From the NCBI GenBank assembly GCA_963833745.1, contig CAWHZD010000004.1, positions 310,001 to 374,000 on the forward strand: 64,000 nucleotides of DNA. Direction: 5' to 3'. Position 1 is the stretch's first letter, and each line of letters begins with the position of its first letter. Shown here piece after piece: positions 25,030 to 33,363 of this stretch. This DNA comes from AP-15 sp963833745 (GTDB lineage: Bacteria > Pseudomonadota > Alphaproteobacteria > ATCC43930 > CGMCC-115725). The position numbers were made by a program, and so were the translations under genes. Below the pieces are notes generated by a model, which worked only from the letters and a program-made list of their open reading frames with translations, was not told where the DNA came from and did not search any database.

Positions 25030-26238
25030 TCATGAGCTGTCGACCCGATTTGGAACCGGCGGGCCATATCGCGGTGCGTGCCCGCGCTCGAAGATCTCAA
25101 TGATGATCATCCGGCCGCCGCAGCAGGGACAAGGATGCGAAGGTGGCTGCGGCTCACCATCGCCGGTGCTGTCGGCGTCACTGGGCGCATTCTGTGGCGC
25201 CGGTACGTTGAGCAGCTGACGCGCTCGCGCGATGTTCTCGGCACGCCCTCCGTTGGCGAAGAGGCCGTAATGACGGATGCGGTGGAACCCGTCGGGCAGT
25301 ACGTGGATCAGGAAGCGGCGGATGAACTCGTCGGCGTCGAGCGTCATGAGCTTGTAGCGGGCGTCGCCCTTGGCCCGGTAATCCTTCCATTTGAAAGTCA
25401 CGCGCTCGCCGTCGAAGGCGACGAGCCGGCTGTTGGCGATAGCGATCCGGTGCGTGTAGCGGGACAAGTAGGCGAGCACCGCGTCGGGCCCGCCAAAAGG
25501 CCGCTTGGCATAGACCACCCATTCGTGCTTGCGCAGCGCGGCGAGGTGAGCTTTGAAGGCGGCAGGCTCGGCCAGGGCGGCCTGATCGGCGAAAAACTCC
25601 AGTCGCCCCACTTGGTACGCGGCGGTCAGCCGTTCCAGAAACAGGCGGCGGAAGAGGCGCGAGAGCACCCGGACGGAAAGGAAGAAGCTGGGTCGGCAGG
25701 CAATCCAATGCTGGCCGTCGAGCGAGAAGCCACCGCCGGGTACGATGATATGGGCGTGCGGATGGTGGGTGAGTGCCGATCCCCAGGTGTGCAGCACAGC
25801 GGTGAGCCCGATGCGCGCGCCGAGATGCCTGGGCTGGGCGGCGATGGTGATCAGGGTCTCGGCGGCGGTTTTGAGTAACAGGTCATAAACGACCGCCTTG
25901 TTCTGATAGGCTATGTCCGCGATCGGTCCGGGCAGCGTGAAGACGACATGAAAATAGGGCACGGGCAAGAGTTCGGCTTGGCGGTTGGCCAACCATTCCT
26001 TGGCAGCCGCGGCCTGGCACTTCGGACAGTGCCGGTTGCGGCAGGAGTTGTAGGAGATGCGCAGGTGGGCGCAGGCCTCGCAGCGTTCGACATGACCGCC
26101 CAACGCCGCCGTTCGACAGCGCTCGATCGCCGACATGACCTTCAGTTGGCCGAGGCTCACATGGCCGGCATGGAACGCACGCCAAACCGGCCCACGGTGG
26201 CGGAAGATGTCCGCCACCTCGACCGCCGGCGGTGACAA
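25030..26238 (-). CDS. IS91-family transposase (HUH/Y2 type)
   Basis: 402 aa. An N-terminal zinc-binding domain (CEACAHLRISYNSCRNRHCP, then KCQ) is followed by the HUH metal motif in LTHHPHAHIIVPGGG and by the tyrosine region YLSRYTHRIAIANSRL with the usual conserved tail YRAKGDARYKLMTLDADEFI. A second small zinc motif is near the C-terminus (CPCCGG). The length is normal for IS91 transposases. It should nick one DNA strand and drive rolling-circle transposition, possibly mobilising adjacent DNA. Confidence 0.94.
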   Translation of the reverse strand: MSPPAVEVADIFRHRGPVWRAFHAGHVSLGQLKVMSAIERCRTAALGGHVERCEACAHLRISYNSCRNRHCPKCQAAAAKEWLANRQAELLPVPYFHVVFTLPGPIADIAYQNKAVVYDLLLKTAAETLITIAAQPRHLGARIGLTAVLHTWGSALTHHPHAHIIVPGGGFSLDGQHWIACRPSFFLSVRVLSRLFRRLFLERLTAAYQVGRLEFFADQAALAEPAAFKAHLAALRKHEWVVYAKRPFGGPDAVLAYLSRYTHRIAIANSRLVAFDGERVTFKWKDYRAKGDARYKLMTLDADEFIRRFLIHVLPDGFHRIRHYGLFANGGRAENIARARQLLNVPAPQNAPSDADSTGDGEPQPPSHPCPCCGGRMIIIEIFERGHAPRYGPPVPNRVDSS

Positions 26239-26248
26239 CGGCCGCGCG

Positions 26249-27124
26249 TCAGCCGGGCATCTTTAACAGGAAGTCGAGCGGGCTTGTCACCTGGCCGAGC
26301 GCGCTGATGGCGACGCGGGTGTAGAGCGCCGTGGTGTCGAGCTTCTTGTGTCCGAGCAGAACCTGGATGACCCGGATATCGGTTTTTTGCTCCAAGAGAT
26401 GGGTGGCAAAGCTGTGCCGCAGCGTGTGAACGCCGACACGTTTGGTAATGCCGGCACGCCCCGCTGCCAGGCGAACGATCCGGTGGAGCTGGCGCGCACT
26501 CGTATGCTGCCCGCGGTAGCCGGGAAACAACCAGGGCTGCCCGGGAGACATCCATCCCTTCTTGCGCGCGACGCGCCACCATTCGCGCAATATCTCGAGA
26601 AGGTTTGGCGAGAGAATGACATACCGATCCTTGTTGCCCTTGCCCTGCTCGACCCGGATGACCATTCGGTCGCTGTCGATGGCGGTGAGCTTGAGCGATA
26701 CGACCTCCGATGACCGCAGGCCGGTGGCATAAGTCAGGCTCAGAGCCGCCTTGTGCTTGATGTTCGTCGTCGACGCGAGAAGCCGACTGACCTCTGCCGG
26801 GCTCAGAACGACGGGGAGGCGGCGTGGCTCGCGGACCGACACGACCGCGTCGGCAAGATCGCGGCGCTTCAGCGTGACCTTGAAGAAGAACCGCAGGGCA
26901 GTGGCGCTGACGTTGACGGTCGGTACCGTCGTTCCGATCGACGCCAGCCACAACTGATAGCGATGGACATCCTCAGCGGTGGCCTTGTCGGCAGACTGGC
27001 CCAGGAAATCGGCAAACCTTTTGACGTGGCGGATATAGTGCTGCTGAGTCTTGGGGCCAAGCCGGCGGATCGCCATGTCCTCGATCAGCCGCCGACGTAA
27101 CGGACTGATGGCCTTGTCGGTCAT
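26249..27124 (-). CDS. Tyrosine recombinase accompanying the IS91 transposase
   Basis: 291 aa from the ATG at 27124 (AGGAG upstream); the frame extends 29 codons further but lacks similarity. N-terminal SAM-like domain (LRRRLIEDMAIRRLGPKTQQ ... HYIRHVKRFADFLG), catalytic Arg in YATGLRSSEVVSLKL, HTLRHSFATHLLE, and LGHKKLDTTALYTRV with the Tyr nucleophile. It is XerC/D-like. Its constant pairing with IS91-type transposases suggests a role in resolving or integrating the circular intermediate, which is inference. Confidence 0.92.
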   Translation of the reverse strand: MTDKAISPLRRRLIEDMAIRRLGPKTQQHYIRHVKRFADFLGQSADKATAEDVHRYQLWLASIGTTVPTVNVSATALRFFFKVTLKRRDLADAVVSVREPRRLPVVLSPAEVSRLLASTTNIKHKAALSLTYATGLRSSEVVSLKLTAIDSDRMVIRVEQGKGNKDRYVILSPNLLEILREWWRVARKKGWMSPGQPWLFPGYRGQHTSARQLHRIVRLAAGRAGITKRVGVHTLRHSFATHLLEQKTDIRVIQVLLGHKKLDTTALYTRVAISALGQVTSPLDFLLKMPG

Positions 27125-27283
27125 TGGGGGCTCCTGTCTTGGGTGAGGTTCTAAGCCCCTCAATCTCAAGACAGGATGCCTGCTTCCCGCTACTCCACGT
27201 CTTGCAACCAATTACCGCGAGAGCGGTTTAGTCCTGCGACCCAAATGCGACCTTCCGGCGGATTACTCGGCGCGGGTCCACTC

Positions 27284-28078
27284 TCACCCCTCCCAGCCGG
27301 CCTTCCGCAAGCCCTCGAGCATGTGGACGTGATCCTCGGGTCGCATCCACGGCACGCGGTTACGGACATAGATGTCGAACGATGCCGGCGCGACGGCGAC
27401 GGCCTTTTCCAGCGCTTCCCCTTGCTTCCTCGGTCCGGCCAAGCTGGCCGAGCGCCGCCGCGAGCCAGCGATAAGGATGCGGAAAATCAGGATAAGATCG
27501 AATTACTTGTCTTGCTGTTTCGACGGCCGCATCATAATCACCGGAGTAATATTGGGCTATCGCCACTTGGTTCATTTTAACCGCTACTTGTGAGCCGTGG
27601 GGATCGAGCCTTATGGCGGTTTCTAGTGAACCCAATCCTTCCTTTGGGTGACCGGAAAATGTCAGAACAAAACCGAGCGCTCCGTGGGCGATGGACAAGT
27701 CGGCGTCATTGCCAGCGCCCGCTTGGCCTCCACCAGCCCCCCTTGATAGTCGCCGCGACCCGCCAACACATGAGCGAGAGCTGAGCGGGCTTCCGCATCG
27801 GCGCTGTCGAGTTCAATAGCATGCCGGGCCAGCATCTCGCGGGAATTCAGTCCCTCAACCAGATTGAGCGTCTGCTGTGATCCGAACGCAAAGCCGCGAG
27901 CGTCGGCAAGACCGCGATAGCCACCGGCAAAGGTCCCTTGTCCACCCAACTGAGCCGATCCAGCGAAGCAGCTCGGTTTGTTGGTTCCAGGCATCGTCGT
28001 TGGATTCCAGGCCGAAGCGATTGCAGGCAAAAAGCGTATCCATTAACTCGCTGAAAACATCGATTTGCAACTGTTGAT
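27284..28078 (-). pseudogene. TPR-repeat C-terminal domain of a cyclase/regulator-type protein, frameshifted
   Basis: Pieces in different minus-strand frames join into one TPR protein end: SREMLARHAIELDSADAEAR and LAHVLAGRGDYQGGLVEAKR, then AHGALGFVLTFSGHPKEGLG and AIRLDPHGS, QYYSGDYDAAVETARQVIRS, WLAAALGQLGRTEEA, and finally a frame ending SFDIYVRNRVPWMRPEDHVH and LEGLRKAGWEG at 27284. This ending with two or more frameshifts matches the TPR tails of adenylate-cyclase-like regulators. No N-terminal cyclase or DNA-binding domain remains. Non-functional remnant. Confidence 0.65.
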
Positions 28079-28214
28079 ACGCAGCGTTGCCGACGCGGAC
28101 AGCACTATTGCTATAGCCAGGCAGCCAATGGCCGTCTCGCCGGCGCCATAAGTTTCGGCACGGCTGTTTATAGGAGCGCCTACCATTTTCGTCCTCCGCT
28201 CGCGGGCTTCACGA

Positions 28215-28292
28215 TCAGTGCCAGATCAGAGCGAGAATGATGATGATCGGAATGGGTACGCCCAACAGCCAAAGCAGGATTCCTCGACCTAT
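28215..28292 (-). CDS. 25-residue hydrophobic membrane peptide, possible ATA or lost start
   Basis: The minus strand reads GRGILLWLLGVPIPIIIILA then LIWH and a TGA at 28215. This is a known type of very short membrane protein common in alphaproteobacteria, usually annotated as hypothetical and found near stress genes. A strong GGGAGGA sits just upstream of codon ATA (28290-28292), exactly where homologues would have ATG. Either the start has mutated (then this is a dead gene) or translation begins at a weak codon. Function unknown. Confidence 0.5.
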   Translation of the reverse strand: MGRGILLWLLGVPIPIIIILALIWH

Positions 28293-28648
28293 ATTTTCCT
28301 CCCGATGATGGGCTTAACGAGCCCTTGTGTTTGCAATGCGAGGTTTATTTATCCCATCCTTCGAGGTTGCACATCATCAACGCCCGTTCATCTGAAAAGT
28401 TCGGAGTAGGTCAGGGTGTGTCAGGTGGCCCTCGGATTTGGAACCGACGGCTTAGTTGAAGTGGTAGCCGTTCCAGCATGCTAGACGAAGCCGTTCACGG
28501 GAACCTTGGCCGCGGCCGAAATTCGAATCTCGAAGCCCCACCTCAGTGACGGCCGGTGTCAGTAAGAAAGGCTAAGAGCCGCGTTGCAGACGCGAGGAAC
28601 GTGTAGCGGGCCAAGCTTGTTAGCGCAGCACACGCAAAGCGAGGCCGT
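28293..28648. other. Intergenic stretch with nothing recognised
   Basis: No gene, hairpin or repeat stands out on either strand. It must contain the promoter of the hemerythrin gene that starts at 28649, for which no consensus box is obvious. Confidence 0.4.
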
Positions 28649-29098
28649 ATGATCATTTACGACGAACTGAAGAACGACCACGATCAGGTCAAGGAGATGA
28701 TGACTCGAATCGAAGGAATGCCATCTCGTGCTTCTACCTCGAAGGTGAAATTGTTCGAGGAAATGAAGGCAGCCTTGACCGCGCATTCACGGGCCGAGGA
28801 GAAGGTCTTTTACGAGGCGATGAAGCCCGACAAGAGCGCCCATGTGAGCGTGCTTGAGGGCTGCGAAGAACACCATGTTGCCGATCTGCTGTTGCGCGAG
28901 ATCGCGCGGCTTTCCCCCAGCAACGAGAAGTGGGCAGCGAAGTTCACCGTGCTCAAGGAAAATGTCGAGCACCATGTCGAGGAGGAGGAAGGCGAAATCT
29001 GGGCCAAGGCGCGCGCGATGTTTGATGACACCAAAGCGCAGGAGCTAGGCCAGGCGTTTGTCGCCGAGAAGGAAAAACATCTGTCGAAAGTCGGCTGA
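28649..29098 (+). CDS. Hemerythrin HHE-domain protein
   Basis: 149 aa, all helical. The di-iron ligands typical of hemerythrin-like HHE proteins are visible: DELKNDHDQVKEMM, AHSRAEEKVFYEAM, CEEHHVADLLL and NVEHHVEEEEGEIWAKA. Such proteins bind oxygen, NO or act in iron and oxidative stress handling in the cytoplasm. The neighbourhood (His-rich peptide, decayed catalase, YihY) supports a stress role, which is inference. Confidence 0.9.
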   Translation: MIIYDELKNDHDQVKEMMTRIEGMPSRASTSKVKLFEEMKAALTAHSRAEEKVFYEAMKPDKSAHVSVLEGCEEHHVADLLLREIARLSPSNEKWAAKFTVLKENVEHHVEEEEGEIWAKARAMFDDTKAQELGQAFVAEKEKHLSKVG

Positions 29099-29223
29099 AC
29101 GAACTTAATCGCCGATCGGCCGCCGCCGGCCGCCTGAAAAGCCTGCTTCAAACCGCATTGGCTTCGGCAGCACTCCCTGAAGTCCGTGAACGCGACAGCC
29201 GCGGCTGTCGGCAAGGAAGCAAC

Positions 29224-30330
29224 ATGCAGGATCTAAGGGAGCCGATCGGCTCCGGCGATGCGCAGGGGCAGCCGGCTACACCGCGACTGGATGGGCCGCC
29301 GTCCTCATGGATCATTCTCCTTAGCGTAACTCTGGTCGCGGTCCGCATTTTCGGGTGGCAGCGGCCTCGTCCGATGGCCGCCATCGGGAACGCCGCCTCC
29401 GACGAGCCGGAGCGCCGATCCCAACCCCCGGCGTCAGCGATAGTTTCCCGGCAAGGATGGCGGGACGTCCTGCTGCGCCTCTATCACGGTATTTCAGAAG
29501 ACCGGATCCTGTTGGTCGCCGCCGGCGTTACCTTTTATGCGATTCTTGCTCTGTTCCCAGGCATTGGGGCGATTGTTTCAATCTACGGCCTGTTTGCTGA
29601 TCCGAGCAGGATCGTCACTCATCTCGACACCTTGTCAGGCGTCGCTCCGAGTGGGGCCGTTGACGTGCTGCGGGAGGAGCTAACCCGTCTCGCCCATCAG
29701 GGCAGAGCCGTGCTCGGCGTCAGTTTCGCCGTCAGCATGGTGGTTTCGCTGTGGAGCGCCAATGCCGGCGTCTCGGCGCTGTTCGAAGCTCTCACCGCAG
29801 TCTACGAAGAGAAGGAAAAGCGCGGCTTTGTACAATACTATGCGATCACCTTGGCATTTACGGCCGGAATTATCGTTCTGGTGCTGCTGTCGCTCGCCAT
29901 CCTGATCGCGCTACCGCTAATCCTCGACCATATCCCTGAACCTGGGATTACCGGGGTACTGCTGAACATAATCAGGTGGCCGATCTTGTTCGTGCTGATC
30001 GCGCTGGCGCTATCCGTCGTCTATAGATTTGGTCCGAGCCGCAGCGGACCACGATGGCGCTTGATCACCTGGGGCAGCGCCTTTGCCGCCGTCGCGTGGC
30101 TCGCTGCCTCCGCCCTCTTCTCTTGGTACGTTGCGCATTTCGGCAGCTACAACAAGACCTATGGCTCTCTTGGCGCGATCATCGGCTTTATGACTTGGAT
30201 GTGGGTGTCGATCATCGTCGTGCTGGTGGGCGCCAAGCTCGACGCCGAATTAAATCGGCGATCTGCAGCCGACCCATCCGAGCGCCGCACCCAAAAAACG
30301 GCAGATGCGCACGGAAGTGCACGAGCGTGA
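29224..30330 (+). CDS. YihY/BrkB-family inner-membrane protein
   Basis: 368 aa from the ATG at 29224 (AAGGAAG upstream); an ATG-less extension to 29158 is possible. After a polar N-terminus the family core starts at LYHGISEDRILLVAAGVTFY and ALFPGIGAIVSIYGLFADPS, with about six membrane segments up to IIGFMTWMWVSIIVVLVGAK, then LDAELNRR. This matches the YihY/virulence factor BrkB family (once called RNase BN). The molecular role is not settled; members are linked to envelope homeostasis. Confidence 0.9.
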   Translation: MQDLREPIGSGDAQGQPATPRLDGPPSSWIILLSVTLVAVRIFGWQRPRPMAAIGNAASDEPERRSQPPASAIVSRQGWRDVLLRLYHGISEDRILLVAAGVTFYAILALFPGIGAIVSIYGLFADPSRIVTHLDTLSGVAPSGAVDVLREELTRLAHQGRAVLGVSFAVSMVVSLWSANAGVSALFEALTAVYEEKEKRGFVQYYAITLAFTAGIIVLVLLSLAILIALPLILDHIPEPGITGVLLNIIRWPILFVLIALALSVVYRFGPSRSGPRWRLITWGSAFAAVAWLAASALFSWYVAHFGSYNKTYGSLGAIIGFMTWMWVSIIVVLVGAKLDAELNRRSAADPSERRTQKTADAHGSARA

Positions 30331-30498
30331 ACATCGGCTGGTCCGAACGCGGCGAGAACGTGGGCTGTGTGGCCGCAAACCGCAATCGGGGATCGCGGCG
30401 TAGCTCACTCGCGGCTGTTCACGGGCCCCAGATTGCCCGGCGGCACCGGGCCTCCATCGCAGAAGAGAGTGCCAAGGGGGCAACAGGGAAGCGCATTG

Positions 30499-30813
30499 AT
30501 GGGCTGGATGTGGACACGCGGCGGCGCCCTCTTCGGCTACCGCGAGGGTGACGATCTCTGGACCGTCGATGGGCGACACGTCGGGCGCTTTCATGGGGTT
30601 GAAATCTATGGACCCGGCGGAAACTATCTCGGTGAGCTGAAGGGAAGCGGACTCCTGGTCAGGAACAGAGCGAAGGCGTCGAAACGCCGGAACGGCTTTA
30701 AGCCACATCTCTATCGGGCTAGGGAATCCCGCTTCGGTCAGCGTTCTGACCGCGTCGGGTTGGCGATGTACGGCAACTACGAAGACTTTCCCCGCCCGGA
30801 AGAGCTGCCGTGA
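30499..30813 (+). CDS. Small beta-rich protein, 4-fold beta-flower-like
   Basis: 104 aa from the ATG at 30499. The N-terminal half is made of short repeats with Gly turns: ALFGYREGDDLWTVDGRHVG, RFHGVEIYGPGGNYLGELKG. This resembles the small beta-flower proteins annotated near stress genes in alphaproteobacteria. The C-terminal half is basic (NRAKASKRRNGFKP) and could contact nucleic acid. The function is unknown and the family name is by eye. A hairpin terminator follows 20 bases downstream. Confidence 0.6.
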   Translation: MGWMWTRGGALFGYREGDDLWTVDGRHVGRFHGVEIYGPGGNYLGELKGSGLLVRNRAKASKRRNGFKPHLYRARESRFGQRSDRVGLAMYGNYEDFPRPEELP

Positions 30814-30832
30814 TGACCCAGGCGGGTTTTCT

Positions 30833-30889
30833 CTCCGGCGGCAATCGCACCAGCTAATATATAAGCCACTGCCGCCGGAGTTTTCTTCT
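30833..30889 (+). terminator. Rho-independent-type terminator
   Basis: A perfect 11-bp stem (CTCCGGCGGCA at 30833-30843 with TGCCGCCGGAG at 30870-30880) with a 26-base AT-rich loop is followed by TTTTCTTCT on the plus strand. It sits 20 bases after the beta-flower-like gene. Confidence 0.7.
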
Positions 30890-30939
30890 CGAGCCATCAC
30901 GGTCAACTCCTGCGACGACGCTCGATCGAATGTGAAAGG

Positions 30940-30959
30940 CCGGGGCATCGCTGCCCCGG
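30940..30959 (-). terminator. Hairpin terminator of the His-rich peptide gene
   Basis: On the minus strand CCGGGGCA-GCGA-TGCCCCGG forms an 8-bp stem with a stable GCGA tetraloop, 11 bases after the stop codon of the gene at 30971. It is followed by CCTTTCAC, a weak T-run. Confidence 0.55.
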
Positions 30960-30970
30960 TAAAGCCGAGA

Positions 30971-31174
30971 TTATTTCTTCGTCCGGGCTTCCCCACTTTT
31001 CCCGTGGGCGTCGGTTGAGTGACGATGAGCCTGAGCGGAATGTTCGTGAGCCTTGGTTGACTCCTCGTGGCCCTTATCGTGGTCGCCCTTTCCATGATGA
31101 TCCGCAGCGGTCCGATGCGCCTTGGCCGCGTTCTCGTGATGCTCGGCTGCTCTCGTATGGGTTTCCTTTGGCAT
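30971..31174 (-). CDS. Small histidine-rich protein
   Basis: 67 aa from the ATG at 31174 (MPKETHTRAAEHHENAAKAH). Fourteen or so histidines alternate with Ala, Lys, Glu and Gly in an amphipathic pattern, ending SGEARTKK. Such short His-rich peptides are frequent next to hemerythrin and catalase genes in rhizobia-like genomes and probably bind metal ions or act as osmotic/stress peptides. The role is unproven. It has its own hairpin terminator. Confidence 0.75.
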   Translation of the reverse strand: MPKETHTRAAEHHENAAKAHRTAADHHGKGDHDKGHEESTKAHEHSAQAHRHSTDAHGKSGEARTKK

Positions 31175-31433
31175 TTTCGTTCCTTTGCTATGAAAAACCG
31201 CCCGCATTATGCGAACGCAATAGGTAAACGTCGGAGACGCTGGCAAGGTTTCGCTTTGTCGCACGCATGCTGTTTAGAACAAATAGATCGCTTAAGCCAA
31301 AGTCGCGAGACAGTTTCTATTCCGGCAGAACCTATATTAGGTTAACCGAACGCACCAAACGCCGAGCGCTAACACCCATGTTCCGCACGGCGGCGGTTGC
31401 GACCAGACCGCCGCTGCTAAATGTGCAGAGGGG
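31175..31433. other. Intergenic stretch between His-rich gene and catalase remnant
   Basis: About 260 bases, somewhat AT-richer than average, without a convincing frame. It includes the upstream region of the His-rich gene. No operator or repeat seen. Confidence 0.4.
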
Positions 31434-33238
31434 TCAGGCTGGCACACCGGCGATGAGCCGGCGGGGAAATCTGTGGTGCATCAGGGCGGCAATCAGGCCG
31501 TCGATTGCATCCGCACCCTCGCCGACAATGACCCCGTCCTGAGGCTTGGCCTCAGCCAGAGCGCAAGCGTCCAGCAGCAGCAAGCCGTTGCCGATCGCGG
31601 CGATCGGCTTTCCATGCCGGAACGCCTCATTGACGAAATGGATTGCCAAACCCGATTTTGCCAGCGCGGCGGCGGAGGTTCCACCCGGTATGACCACGGC
31701 GTCATAGACGACCGACGGCGCGTTGGGAGCCGCGCGGTTGACTTTCTGGGCCTCGCCGGCGGAATTGGTAATCGTCCCGGCATGTGCGGCGATCAATTCG
31801 ACGAGTGCCTCCAGCTCCCTCAAAGCCTGCTTCACCGCCGCCAACTGCTTTGCATCGACGCCGTTGCCACCGAGGATGGCGATCTTACGGCCCTTGATCG
31901 TGTCCCCAGGTTTGTCCTGGCTGAGCGCCGGAGACGAAAGACCCTTGGCCTGCGGGCGCAGGAGTCCGGACGGGGTCGGCGCGGACGGAGTGGGATTCTC
32001 GGGAGTTCCGACCGGCGCGACCTTGATGCCGGTCTGGGCCGAGACCGCTTGGGCTAATGCATCGGCGATGTTGACCAGAAGCTCGTTCATCACGTGATGA
32101 CGGACCTCTTCGCTTTCGACCTGGTTGAGTTCGAAGGCAAAGGCCTCGGCGATGTGCGCCTGCTCCCAGTCCGCCATGCTGTTCCAGAATTGGGTCGCCT
32201 GGCTGAAATGGTCGGAAAAGCTGTCGCTGCGGGCGCGGATCTTCGCGCCGTCGACTTTCTCGGCGTAACTGACAAAAGCATCGGCGGTCTCCGGAGAATG
32301 CATCGGGCAGCCGCCGCCTAGGCGGTTCGGAAAATAGGAGACCCGCCCCTTGTCGATCACCGTCCGCGCCATCGCGTCTCGCTGGTTATTGTGGACCGAA
32401 TCGAGAGGCCGGTTGATCGGCAGTTCGGCGAAGTTGGGCCCGACACGCCGGATCTGGGTGTCGATGTAAGAGAACAGACGTCCCTGCAGGAGAGGATCAT
32501 TGGTGAAGTCGATCCCTGGGACCACGTGGCCGGTATGGAAGGCAACCTGCTCGGTCTCGGAGAAATAATTGTCGGGATTGCGGTTCAGCGTCAGCTTGCC
32601 GACGCGGCGCACTGGAACGAGTTCCTCAGGATGATCTTAGTCGGGTCGAGAAGATCGAAGTCTAATTTGAACTCGTCTTTCTCCTCAACGATCTGCAGGC
32701 CCAGCTCCCACTCCGGATAGTCGCCGCGCTCGATCGCTTCGAACAGGTCACGCCGGTGAAAGTCAGGATCCTTGCCGGAGATCTTCTGCGCCTCATCCCA
32801 AACCAGGGACTTTACCCCCTTGACCGGTTTCCAGTGAAACTTGACGAACCGGGCCTTGCCCTCGGCGTTGACCAGCCGAAAAGTGTGGACGCCGAACCCC
32901 TCCATCATTGCAAAGCTGCACGGCAGGGCCCGATCGCTCATTACCCACATCAGCATGTGAGCGCTTTCAGGGGTCAGCGACACGAAATCCCAAAATGTAT
33001 CGTGGGCCGAAGCCGCCTGCGGGATTTCGTTGTTGGGCTCGGGCTTTACCGCATGGATCAGGTCGGGGAACTTAATCGCGTCCTGAATTAAAAAGACCGG
33101 CATGTTGTTGCCGACGATATCGAGTGGCAGATTCTCGAGCTTACAATCAGCGGCCTTCGTCAGAGCGATAGCGTCCAGCTGGTTTTCGCCAGGCATGACG
33201 GCTTCCTTCAAGAAAGCGGTTTTCGACGCGTTCTCCAC
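31434..33238 (-). pseudogene. katE: Large-subunit catalase (KatE/HPII type), N-terminally truncated and frameshifted
   Basis: The catalase body is clear: DIVGNNMPVFLIQDAIKFPD (with the distal-side Asn), AHDTFWDFVSLTPESAHMLM, and after a frame break RVGKLTLNRNPDNYFSETEQ, GRLFSYIDTQIRRVGPNFAE (with the heme-ligand Tyr) and the C-terminal amidotransferase-like domain of HPII enzymes (GRKIAILGGNGVDAKQL, YDAVVIPGGTSAAAL). The first 200 or so residues, including the essential distal His, are missing and replaced by about 35 unrelated codons. A single missing C at DPTKII/PEELVP (near 32633) shifts the frame. Non-functional. Confidence 0.85.
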
Positions 33239-33363
33239 GGCCGATCGACCGGGACGCCGTCAGTGGGCTAAATGCTTGGCGTTCAGCAAAGGTTCCATCT
33301 GGCTAGTGGCGACGGCCAGCCAACTGGGCGGGAGTTCCTGGCGTTGTTCAGTCAGCGCGGTTT

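Larger units (their letters stand above)
25030..27124 (-). mobile_element. IS91-type element with its own tyrosine recombinase
   Basis: Two genes on the minus strand, a tyrosine recombinase followed 10 bases later by an IS91-family HUH transposase, form a unit frequently seen in alphaproteobacteria. IS91 elements have no long terminal inverted repeats and move by rolling circle, so the outer ends could not be placed; the coordinates are those of the genes. Confidence 0.8.

Noticed and set aside
30791..30826. Second hairpin CCCGCC/GGCGGG overlapping the stop codon at 30813
   Set aside because: It falls inside the coding end and is weaker than the 11-bp hairpin just downstream, which was reported instead.
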